From positions 75,733 to 116,508 of the forward strand of contig DDNC01000022.1 of NCBI GenBank assembly GCA_002340985.1: DNA of 40,776 bases, in the 5' to 3' direction. Positions 34,087 through 40,776 of the stretch are shown here, piece by piece (the first letter of the stretch is position 1; every line of letters begins with the position of its first letter). This DNA comes from Firmicutes bacterium UBA2530. GTDB lineage: Bacteria > Bacillota > Clostridia > Tissierellales > Sedimentibacteraceae. The position numbers and the translations under genes were made by a program. Under the pieces are notes generated by a model. It was given only the letters and a program-made list of their open reading frames with translations, searched no databases and had not been told where the DNA came from.

Positions 34087-35115
34087 TTATATTCCTGCAA
34101 GCTCCTTCATGCAATCAATTACATAGTCGATGTCTTCTTTTGACACTCCTATGTGGGAAACAAATCTGTATTCTCCTGCCTCAGAGCCGTTTATTTTTAT
34201 GTTTTTCATATTGAGGCTGTCAATCAGAGTTTGCTCTTGAATTACATTTTCTCCCATTTTAAAGAATACCATGTCTATATCCAGCCTGTCCTTTATAACT
34301 TCAATTCCAGGAATTTCAGACAGTCTCTCTGCCATGTATTTCGCATTTTTATGGTCCTCTCCCAGTCTCTCGGTCATTTTTTCCAGTGCTATTATTCCTG
34401 CTGCAGCAAGCAGACCAACTTGTCTCATTCCGCCGCCCATGAGCTTCCTGTATTTTCTCGCCCTGTCTATGAATGCTTTGCTTCCTGCAACCATAGAGCC
34501 TGCCGGAGCAGCCAGTCCCTTTGACAGGCAGAACATAAGAGTGTCGCAGCACTCCGCTACTTCTTTGGCATCAACTCCCAATGAAACTGCTGCATTAAAA
34601 ATTCTCGCTCCGTCCATATGAACAGGTATGCCGTGTTTTTCCCCTATTTTCTTTATTTCCTTCAGCGCGCTCAGCGGCACCACTGACCCACAGCCGTGTG
34701 CTTCCTCAACGCATATCAGCCCTGTTTCCGGCTCGTGGATATCATCCACACGTATTGCATTTTCCACGTCCGCAGGATTCATAGTTCCATTTTCAGTTTC
34801 AAGAGTCCTTAGCTGAACTCCTGCTATAACTGCGGATGCTCCTACCTCATGCAGCACTATGTGATTGTTTACACCCACTATTATTTCCTGACCTCTTCTT
34901 GTGTGGGTAAGAATTGCAAGCTGGTTTCCGAAGGTACCGCTTGGAACGAACAGCGCCGCCTCCTTGCCCACCTTTTCCGCAGCTAATTTTTCAAGCTTGT
35001 TTATTGTAGGGTCATCTCCGTAAACATCATCTCCAACCTCTGCATTTGCAATGGCCTGCCTCATTTCATCCGTAGGCATTGTAACCGTATCGCTTCTCAG
35101 GTCAATATATCTCAT
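34087..35115 (-). CDS. ltaE: low-specificity L-threonine aldolase
   Basis: 342-residue PLP enzyme that cleaves threonine or allo-threonine to glycine and acetaldehyde. Marks: DLRSDTVTMPTDEMRQAI at the start, GDDVYGDDPT, VPSGTFGNQLA, His85 in NHIVLHE, EEAHGCGSV, HMDGARIFNA (Asp168), and the PLP lysine Lys199 in CLSKGLAAPAGS. Normal length. AGAGGTG precedes the ATG. It has its own promoter (35149-35177) and terminator, so it is not part of the downstream LDH-Etf unit. The acetaldehyde produced could be used by an AOR or alcohol dehydrogenase. Confidence 0.95.
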   Translation of the reverse strand: MRYIDLRSDTVTMPTDEMRQAIANAEVGDDVYGDDPTINKLEKLAAEKVGKEAALFVPSGTFGNQLAILTHTRRGQEIIVGVNNHIVLHEVGASAVIAGVQLRTLETENGTMNPADVENAIRVDDIHEPETGLICVEEAHGCGSVVPLSALKEIKKIGEKHGIPVHMDGARIFNAAVSLGVDAKEVAECCDTLMFCLSKGLAAPAGSMVAGSKAFIDRARKYRKLMGGGMRQVGLLAAAGIIALEKMTERLGEDHKNAKYMAERLSEIPGIEVIKDRLDIDMVFFKMGENVIQEQTLIDSLNMKNIKINGSEAGEYRFVSHIGVSKEDIDYVIDCMKELAGI

Positions 35116-35148
35116 TTCACACCTCTGTTGTTTAGTTTTATTATATTC

Positions 35149-35177
35149 ATACTATATTAAAATCCTTTTCATTTCAA
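35149..35177 (-). promoter_or_regulatory. promoter of ltaE
   Basis: On the minus strand TTGAAA (35177-35172), 17-base spacer, TAGTAT (35154-35149). Confidence 0.7.
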
Positions 35178-35185
35178 CATATTAA

Positions 35186-35214
35186 TTGACATTTTTCTTC
35201 ATATTGATTACCAT
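35186..35214 (+). promoter_or_regulatory. promoter of the second MATE gene
   Basis: TTGACA (35186-35191), 17-base spacer, TACCAT (35209-35214). Divergent from the ltaE promoter. Confidence 0.65.
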
Positions 35215-35245
35215 GTATATATTCTATTATTTACAGGAGCATTAT

Positions 35246-36604
35246 ATGAGTGATTTAAGACCTAATAAGATGGCCTCCGAATCCATGACAAAGCTTGTTG
35301 TCACCATGGCAATACCGCCTATTTTTTCAATGTTCATACAAGCAATGTACAACATTGTGGACAGCATATTTGTTGCAAAGACCGGAATGGAAGCTCTGAC
35401 GGCGGTTTCCCTTGCATTTCCGCTTCAGCAGATATTGGTGGCTTTGTTTGTAGGGACTGGTGCAGGCATTTCCTCGCTGATTTCGAGACGCCTGGGAGAA
35501 GGAAATTATGAGGACGCAAACAAGGCGGCAAGCCACGGAGTTGTCATGAGCTTCATATATTCAATTATAATGATTTTCGCAGGGTTGTTTTTTACAAATT
35601 ACTTTGTGGGATTTTTTACAGAGGACTTTATTTTGCAGGACCTGACCGTGAAATACCTCAAGATTATTCTGATTTTCTCTGTGTTTAACTTCATTGCCCA
35701 CGCAGGAATTTCCATACTTCAGGCAACCGGAGATACCATGATGCCCATGATATCACAGCTTGTGGGTGCGGTGACAAATATTATACTTGACCCTATTATG
35801 ATTTTCGGTTATTTCGGCTTTCCTGCAATGGGCGTAGAGGGTGCGGCACTGGCAACCATAATCGGACAATTCGCTTCTTTTGTCATGATAGTTTTCATGT
35901 TCAGAAAGGACACAGCCGTCAAGGTAAAAATCAAAGGCTTCAGGTTTGACAGAATAATTTTAAAGGATATGTATTCCGTCGCATTTCCTGCAATCATCAT
36001 GCAGTCACTGGCATCAGTAATGATCAGCGGACTTAATTTAATTCTGATATCCTTGAGCGATGCGGCGGTTTCTGTACTTGGCATATATTACAAGCTCCAG
36101 TCCTTTGTTTTTATGCCCGTGTTTGGAATAATGCAGGCATTCAGGGCCATTGTGGGATACAATTTCGGCGCCAAAAACAAGGACAGGGTAATAAGTTGCT
36201 TAAAGACCGTCCTTGTTATTTCTTCGTTGATTATGATATTGGGTACAATTATCTTCCAGATATTCACAGAGCCTATGCTTCGTCTGTTTGACAGCAATGA
36301 GGAAATGATGTCCATAGGCATCAGAGCTCTGAGAACCATAAGCATCAGCTTCATAGCCGCCGCCGTTGGAATAGTAATAAGCGCTGCATTCCAGTCCTTC
36401 GGAAGGGGAACTATAAGCCTTGTTATTTCATTTGCGAGACAGCTTCTGATTCTGCTGCCCGCAGCCTATGTATTAGCCCGCATCGGCGGTCTTGATTTGT
36501 TCTGGTACTCGTTTATCGCATCGGATATTTTATCTGTATGCATTGCCGTACCGGCAATTATTTCTTACTTAAAAAAGATTTTTAATTCATGGGAAACAAT
36601 TTAG
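35246..36604 (+). CDS. MATE-family efflux transporter (second copy)
   Basis: 452-residue membrane protein with about 12 helices. N-terminal MATE signature MTKLVVTMAIPPIFSMFIQAMYNIVDSIFVAKTGMEALTAVS; also GTGAGISSLISRRLGEGNYEDANKA and, in the second half, YNFGAKNKDRV and AAFQSFGRGT. It belongs to the same superfamily as the gene at 15543-16889 but the two are clearly different sequences, so this is not a recent duplication. Start at ATG 35246 with AGGAG six bases upstream; an earlier in-frame ATG has no ribosome site and overlaps the promoter. Substrate unknown. Confidence 0.93.
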   Translation: MSDLRPNKMASESMTKLVVTMAIPPIFSMFIQAMYNIVDSIFVAKTGMEALTAVSLAFPLQQILVALFVGTGAGISSLISRRLGEGNYEDANKAASHGVVMSFIYSIIMIFAGLFFTNYFVGFFTEDFILQDLTVKYLKIILIFSVFNFIAHAGISILQATGDTMMPMISQLVGAVTNIILDPIMIFGYFGFPAMGVEGAALATIIGQFASFVMIVFMFRKDTAVKVKIKGFRFDRIILKDMYSVAFPAIIMQSLASVMISGLNLILISLSDAAVSVLGIYYKLQSFVFMPVFGIMQAFRAIVGYNFGAKNKDRVISCLKTVLVISSLIMILGTIIFQIFTEPMLRLFDSNEEMMSIGIRALRTISISFIAAAVGIVISAAFQSFGRGTISLVISFARQLLILLPAAYVLARIGGLDLFWYSFIASDILSVCIAVPAIISYLKKIFNSWETI

Positions 36605-36610
36605 ACCACG

Positions 36611-37165
36611 TTACATTTCATCATTGTAAACGGCAAAATGAATGTGGTCTTCCCACCTGCCGTTTATCTCCAGGTACCGTTTTGAAAAGCCTTCCTGTTC
36701 AAATTTCAGCTTTTCCATTACCTTAAGAGACCTTGCATTTCTCGGTATAACATTAGCTTCTATTCTGTGAAGACCAAATTCCTCAAACATTATTTCCACT
36801 GTTCTTTTTATTGCCTCAGTCATATACCCCTTGTTTATTTCATCCTTATCCAGCTTGTATCCCAAAAAACAGGACTTGAAATTTCCCATTACTATATTTG
36901 AATAGCACACATTGCCTATCAGCTTGTTGTCTTCCTTCCTGAATATCCAGAATCTAACAAGGGAGTTGTCTTTAAACATGTTATACTCATTGTTTAGCTT
37001 CCTCTTATGATAGGAAAGTGTGTAAAAATCCCTCGGCTGCCCCGGGTCCCATTCTGCCAGAAAATCGCGGTTTCTTTTATAATATTCTAAAACCTCCTGC
37101 CCGTGGCGAGGCTTCAATATTCGTAAATACAATCTTTCAGAGTCATATCTTGTCTGCTTGAACAT
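36611..37165 (-). CDS. GNAT-family N-acetyltransferase (RimJ/RimL-like)
   Basis: 184-residue acetyl-CoA-dependent transferase. Sequence marks: TRYDSERLYLRILKPRHGQEVLEYY at the start, LIGNVCYSNI, and the acetyl-CoA loop region LGYKLDKDEINKGYMTEAIKRTVEIMF followed by HRIEANVIPRNARSLKVMEKLKF, standard for RimJ/RimL members that modify protein N-termini or small amines. Start at ATG 37165, preceded by AAGGAG; an upstream in-frame start would overlap the promoter. It ends seven bases from the convergent MATE stop. Confidence 0.92.
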   Translation of the reverse strand: MFKQTRYDSERLYLRILKPRHGQEVLEYYKRNRDFLAEWDPGQPRDFYTLSYHKRKLNNEYNMFKDNSLVRFWIFRKEDNKLIGNVCYSNIVMGNFKSCFLGYKLDKDEINKGYMTEAIKRTVEIMFEEFGLHRIEANVIPRNARSLKVMEKLKFEQEGFSKRYLEINGRWEDHIHFAVYNDEM

Positions 37166-37193
37166 TTCATTCTCCTTAATTTTTCTGAATTTA

Positions 37194-37222
37194 ATTTTAT
37201 ATTTGCGCACTGAATTAGTCAA
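37194..37222 (-). promoter_or_regulatory. promoter of the GNAT gene
   Basis: On the minus strand TTGACT (37222-37217), 17-base spacer, TAAAAT (37199-37194). Confidence 0.8.
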
Positions 37223-37299
37223 CTTATTTTGCTTTACTATACATTTTTTTTGTGATAGTATTAAGATTATTGATTTTATGGGCGAAAGGAGGAGCTGAC

Positions 37300-38457
37300 A
37301 TAAAAAGAGGAAATAAATTATTATTAATATTCACACTGTTTTATCTGTATTTTACAATGGCTCTTTTTGAAAGCTCAAGAGGAAATTTCATCCCTTTTTT
37401 CATAGATGAATTTAAAATTAACAACTCTGCCATAAGCATGATTTTAAGCCTTAACACTATGGGCTGTATAGCAGGCAGCTTTTTCGGAGGACATTTCTGT
37501 GAAAAATATGGCCATAAAACCGTATACATAATAGGCTCCGCAATATCCACAGCAGCAGTATTGATAGCGCCATTTACGTCAAATTTATTTATGCTGGGAC
37601 TCTTCTTTTTAATATTCGGAATTGGGCGCTCCCTTTTATCAATTGCCGTAGATTCCATGGTTCCTGTTCTCTCCCTTGGCTTTGAATCCATATTGATGAA
37701 TGTGACACATTTCATGTACGGATTGGGAAGCTTTGCGGGACAAAGAGCATATGGTCAGCTGCTGTCAGCAGGGATGCCATGGAGGACGATTTACATGTAC
37801 CTGGGAATATTCTTCATTGCTTCTATAATACTGTCCACCACAATCAAGACTCCGGATGTGCACCTTAAAAGCGACGGAGCCTTCGGACAAAAGGAGCTCT
37901 ACAGGAATCCGCTGATTTACATGTTTGTAATTGCACTCACCTTCGTTCTCGTAACCGAGGCCGTAATAAACACATGGTTCATAAGCTACATGAGAGGCTC
38001 CTACGGTCTGAGTCCCGCAGAGGCATCAAAGTATGCATCTGTATTCTTCCTGACATTTGCTCTGGGAAGATTGCTGGGCGGGTTTGTAATCAATAAAATT
38101 GGTGATTCAAGAGGAATGAAGCTGTTTTTATGCATGGCTGCTTTGTGCCTCGTCGCCGGACTTCAGCTGAAACGCAGCGGACTGATGCTGATGGCTTCAT
38201 CGGGATTGTTTATATCAATAATGTTCCCTACAATGATGGTAATAATAAATTCAGCTTTTAATCAAAATGCATCCATGGCAATCGGCCTGGTTGTTACAAT
38301 AAGCAATATACTGTTCGTCATCATATTTGCACTTATGGGCACACTTAATGACTGGCTTGGAACATACACGGCATTTTACGCGGCCCCGGTATCAATAGCA
38401 TGCTGCCTGACCGCACTTACATTTGTAACAAGAAAACTGAAAACATCAACTCAATAA
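37300..38457 (+). CDS. MFS transporter, apparent AUA start codon
   Basis: 385-residue major facilitator protein with about 12 helices: the first after LLLIFTLFYLYFTMALF, then FIDEFKINNSAISMILSLNTMG, GGHFCEKYGHKTVYIIG (motif A), and the second half with ASKYASVFFLTFALGRLLGGF and NKIGDSRGMK. Start choice: the ribosome site AAAGGAGG (37285-37292) is ideally placed seven bases before ATA at 37300, giving M-KRGNKLLLIF. An upstream GTG at 37252 has no ribosome site. No in-frame ATG is near. A six-codon ATG ORF (37277-37297) overlaps the site. asnA follows 12 bases after the stop. Substrate unknown. Confidence 0.85.
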   Translation: MKRGNKLLLIFTLFYLYFTMALFESSRGNFIPFFIDEFKINNSAISMILSLNTMGCIAGSFFGGHFCEKYGHKTVYIIGSAISTAAVLIAPFTSNLFMLGLFFLIFGIGRSLLSIAVDSMVPVLSLGFESILMNVTHFMYGLGSFAGQRAYGQLLSAGMPWRTIYMYLGIFFIASIILSTTIKTPDVHLKSDGAFGQKELYRNPLIYMFVIALTFVLVTEAVINTWFISYMRGSYGLSPAEASKYASVFFLTFALGRLLGGFVINKIGDSRGMKLFLCMAALCLVAGLQLKRSGLMLMASSGLFISIMFPTMMVIINSAFNQNASMAIGLVVTISNILFVIIFALMGTLNDWLGTYTAFYAAPVSIACCLTALTFVTRKLKTSTQ

Positions 38458-38469
38458 TCGGAGGTACAT

Positions 38470-39483
38470 ATGTCAATAGAAAAACTCATTATTCCGGAAC
38501 ACTATACAAGTAAGCTTTCGCTTCTGGAAACACAAATTGCAATAAAAAAAATAAAGGACTTTTTTGAATCGGAGCTGGCAAAAAACTTATCCCTCATAAG
38601 AGTATCCGCCCCGCTGATGGTAAGACCCGAATCAGGATTGAACGATGATTTGAACGGCTTTGAAAGAGCTGTGCGATTCGACATGCTTGAAACGAAGTAC
38701 GATGTTGAAATAGTACAGTCACTGGCTAAATGGAAGAGAATGGCCCTGGGCAGCTACCGCTTCGACACATATACCGGTCTATACACAGACATGAACGCAA
38801 TCCGCAGAGATGAGGATTTGGATAACATACATTCTATTTATGTTGACCAATGGGACTGGGAAAAGATAATAAAGAAAGAAGACCGCACAAAGGATACACT
38901 CAAACATATTGTACGTCAGATATACAGTGCATTTAAGTCAACGGAGATGCATCTGAGAAGTCTGTATCCATTTTTAAGAAATGAGCTTCCCGAAGAAATT
39001 CACTTCCTGACCACGGAGGAGCTGCTTCAGCTTTATCCTGACAAAACACCGAAGGAAAGAGAATATCTCATAACCAAAGAAAAAAAAGCCGTATTCCTCA
39101 TGGAAGTAGGCTGCAAGCTTTCCGACGGCACAATCCACGATGGACGCGCCGCAGACTATGACGACTGGTTCTTAAACGGAGACATACTGTTTTACTTCTC
39201 AACTCTGGACATCGCCCTTGAGCTTTCATCAATGGGTATAAGAGTTGACAAGGACGCATTGCTCGGCCAGCTCGAAGAAAGAAACCAATTGCACAAGGCT
39301 CAATATCCCTTCCACCAAGACGTAATCAACGAAAGGGTTCCCTTCACTATAGGCGGTGGTATCGGACAGTCCAGAATGTGCATGTACTTCCTGCAAAAAG
39401 CCCACATAGGTGAGGTTCAAGCCTCCGTATGGCACGAGGATATGAAGGAGCTCTGCAGAAGGAATGAGATACATTTGCTGTAG
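38470..39483 (+). CDS. asnA: aspartate-ammonia ligase
   Basis: 337-residue cytoplasmic ligase making asparagine from aspartate, ammonia and ATP, related to class II aminoacyl-tRNA synthetases. Diagnostic stretches: QIAIKKIKDFFESELAKNLSLIRVSAPLMV, SGLNDDLNGFERAVRFD, LAKWKRMALGSY, MNAIRRDEDLDNIHSIYVDQWDWE, and IGGGIGQSRMCMYFLQKAHIGEVQASVW at the end. Length is normal for AsnA. GGAGG before the ATG. It lies just after the MFS gene and is likely transcribed with it; whether the transporter moves asparagine-related solutes is only a guess. Confidence 0.96.
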   Translation: MSIEKLIIPEHYTSKLSLLETQIAIKKIKDFFESELAKNLSLIRVSAPLMVRPESGLNDDLNGFERAVRFDMLETKYDVEIVQSLAKWKRMALGSYRFDTYTGLYTDMNAIRRDEDLDNIHSIYVDQWDWEKIIKKEDRTKDTLKHIVRQIYSAFKSTEMHLRSLYPFLRNELPEEIHFLTTEELLQLYPDKTPKEREYLITKEKKAVFLMEVGCKLSDGTIHDGRAADYDDWFLNGDILFYFSTLDIALELSSMGIRVDKDALLGQLEERNQLHKAQYPFHQDVINERVPFTIGGGIGQSRMCMYFLQKAHIGEVQASVWHEDMKELCRRNEIHLL

Positions 39484-39770
39484 AATGAAAACAGAAACAA
39501 AATTACCTGAAATAATACAAGAAAAAAAATCTATGCTTTTTAATAATTTTAATAATATTTTCTAATATATTTTTCATATTGCATCACCAAAATAGACTTT
39601 TATAACAATATCACAGTCATTATATAGCGCTCTTACATTTATCGCAACTAAATGAAGCGCCCTTGAGAACCGCATAGGTTATTACATATATTAACAAATA
39701 TTGGTGCTCAACTTAACTTGTTTTTTAGAAATATTGTCTTGATAAAGGGGTGCACTTTATATCTTAAGAT
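39484..39770. other. AT-rich intergenic stretch after asnA
   Basis: No terminator for asnA and no ORF with a ribosome site were seen. It contains GCGCTCTTACATTT and later GAAGCGCCC, a short GCGC-flanked inverted pair, of unknown meaning. Confidence 0.4.
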
Positions 39771-39799
39771 TTGCATATTATAAAAACATAATATATAAT
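39771..39799 (+). promoter_or_regulatory. promoter of the terminal lipoprotein gene
   Basis: TATAAT (39794-39799) with TTGCAT (39771-39776) 17 bases upstream. The -35 box is weak. Confidence 0.62.
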
Positions 39800-39839
39800 T
39801 TAATTAATTATAAAAGCAACATAAAGGGGAGATTTTTTT

Positions 39840-40757
39840 ATGAGTAAAACAATTTTAAAGAAAAAATATAATATAGTAATAATCATTTTAGTATTATTAT
39901 ATTCTTTATATTTAGTTGGATGTAGTAATACAATTTCAAATGCGGATATTGAATATTATAAAAGTGAAAATGAAGAGTTAAAATTAAAAAATATGGAATT
40001 AAGCAAAATCATTAACAGTTATAAAAATAATGAAAATATTCAAAATGACATTATAGAAAAATCAAGTTCAGCGGTACAGGACATACTACATGTAAAGGAA
40101 TCCGATGGAACTTATTATATAGTTTTAAAGGTTAATGGTTATGGGAATACTCAATTATGGAAATATACAGGAGAGCCTTTTGCTACATTATTAGAAGAAG
40201 GAGTAAATATTAATATTGAAACTAGAGATTCGTACTTATATTGTGCGGTTGAAAAAAATATAGACACAAATGAGTATAAAGAAGAAGTAATAAAATTTGA
40301 CAATGATTCTAATAAAAATCTAATATATGAAGGGAAAAATGTGGAAATCAGTACCAGCCCTGATGGAGAGTATCTTATCATTATTGAAAATCCGGAAGCT
40401 CAGATAGAATTAAAGGATATGGATTCTAAGAATATTAGAAATTTAAAAATACTAGATAGAAATGATAAAATAATATATGATGAGGTTATACCATCTAAGT
40501 TGCATACAGAATTAAAACCTTTGGATTGGAATAAATCAAAATTTTGGGCTACTTTTAACTATGTATCAGGACATCCTGAATTTCTTATAATGGATACAAA
40601 AACTTTAAACTATGAAATTATAGAAAATAAGGCTGATTATTTTGAATCTGAGTTGAATATTAAAATGGGGTGGATTTGTTATAGTGATTTTCCCTTTTTC
40701 TTGGATATTGATACCTACAATGATTTTAAGCAAAGCAAAAAAGAAGTTCATTTATAG
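39840..40757 (+). CDS. hypothetical AT-rich lipoprotein
   Basis: 305-residue protein with a long hydrophobic signal and lipobox LVGC (Cys28), so it is lipid anchored outside the cell. Residues about 35-70 are a charged coiled coil (YYKSENEELKLKNMELSKII). The rest is beta-rich with repeated short blades (IVLKVNGYGNTQLWKY, VEISTSPDGEYLIII, KPLDWNKSKFWATF) that suggest a propeller-like fold. I do not recognise the family and give no function. Its base composition is clearly poorer in G and C than its neighbours, a sign of transfer. AAAGGGGAG precedes the ATG. Confidence 0.8.
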   Translation: MSKTILKKKYNIVIIILVLLYSLYLVGCSNTISNADIEYYKSENEELKLKNMELSKIINSYKNNENIQNDIIEKSSSAVQDILHVKESDGTYYIVLKVNGYGNTQLWKYTGEPFATLLEEGVNINIETRDSYLYCAVEKNIDTNEYKEEVIKFDNDSNKNLIYEGKNVEISTSPDGEYLIIIENPEAQIELKDMDSKNIRNLKILDRNDKIIYDEVIPSKLHTELKPLDWNKSKFWATFNYVSGHPEFLIMDTKTLNYEIIENKADYFESELNIKMGWICYSDFPFFLDIDTYNDFKQSKKEVHL

Positions 40758-40776
40758 GGTAATCTTCAAAGATTGT

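Noticed and set aside
15543..36604. The two MATE genes as a duplicated pair
   Set aside because: They share only superfamily features; their sequences differ throughout, so no local duplication is implied.
37252..37299. GTG start for the MFS transporter
   Set aside because: Preceded only by T residues with no ribosome site, whereas a strong site lies between it and the conserved N-terminus.
1..40776. CRISPR array, transposase, phage or toxin-antitoxin genes
   Set aside because: No regularly spaced repeats, no transposase or integrase motifs and no small paired toxin-like genes were seen on either strand.

Overview
The window looks like the chromosome of a low-GC, anaerobic, Gram-positive-type bacterium of the class Clostridia. 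The reasons are AGGAGG-type ribosome sites and TTGACA/TATAAT promoters before most genes, a T-box ahead of proS, a Veg-family gene near ispE, a tungsten/molybdenum aldehyde:ferredoxin oxidoreductase, and a ferredoxin-fused Etf with a lactate-dehydrogenase-type flavoprotein. The exact genus cannot be fixed from sequence alone. No rRNA, tRNA, insertion sequence, phage gene or CRISPR array was seen.

Layout. (1) 1-1850: 3' part of an aldehyde:ferredoxin oxidoreductase, translationally coupled to a MoaD/ThiS-like protein, closed by a terminator. (2) 1855-6080: a 1366-residue protein built of two tandem DUF445 units. (3) 6081-7446: a roughly seven-helix membrane protein and a TetR regulator, each preceded by the same palindrome. 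(4) 7474-13651: a four-gene minus-strand RND efflux operon (membrane fusion lipoprotein, RND pump, TetR, TolC-like) with a consensus promoter and a TetR-type operator. (5) 13707-16990: proS under T-box control, and a MATE transporter whose promoter overlaps a large inverted repeat. (6) 17135-23755: a TRAP transporter (dctP-Q-M) with a canonical sigma-54 promoter, next to a sigma-54 activator and a histidine kinase with a solute-binding-protein-like sensor. (7) 23822-26584: two convergent metallophosphoesterase genes, one a secreted 5'-nucleotidase with a LysM anchor, the other YkuE-like. (8) 26714-30353: veg, corA with a possible leader ORF, ispE and a TlpA-like thioredoxin lipoprotein. (9) 30342-35177: an FAD-dependent 2-hydroxyacid dehydrogenase-EtfB-EtfA operon (lactate-oxidising, probably electron-confurcating) and threonine aldolase. 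(10) 35186-40757: a second MATE protein, a GNAT acetyltransferase, an MFS transporter that appears to start at AUA, asnA, and an AT-rich lipoprotein.

How the genes work together. The TRAP block reads as one circuit: the kinase senses a ligand outside the cell, the activator drives sigma-54 RNA polymerase at the dctP promoter, and a hairpin after dctP probably keeps permease expression below that of the binding protein. The two TetR genes each sit with a plausible target and operator. AOR, the Fd-Etf-LDH set and threonine aldolase fit fermentative redox and amino-acid metabolism. The most unusual items are the fused DUF445 protein, the paired operators around the unknown membrane protein, the RND/TolC system in an apparently single-membrane lineage, and the AUA start of the MFS gene.
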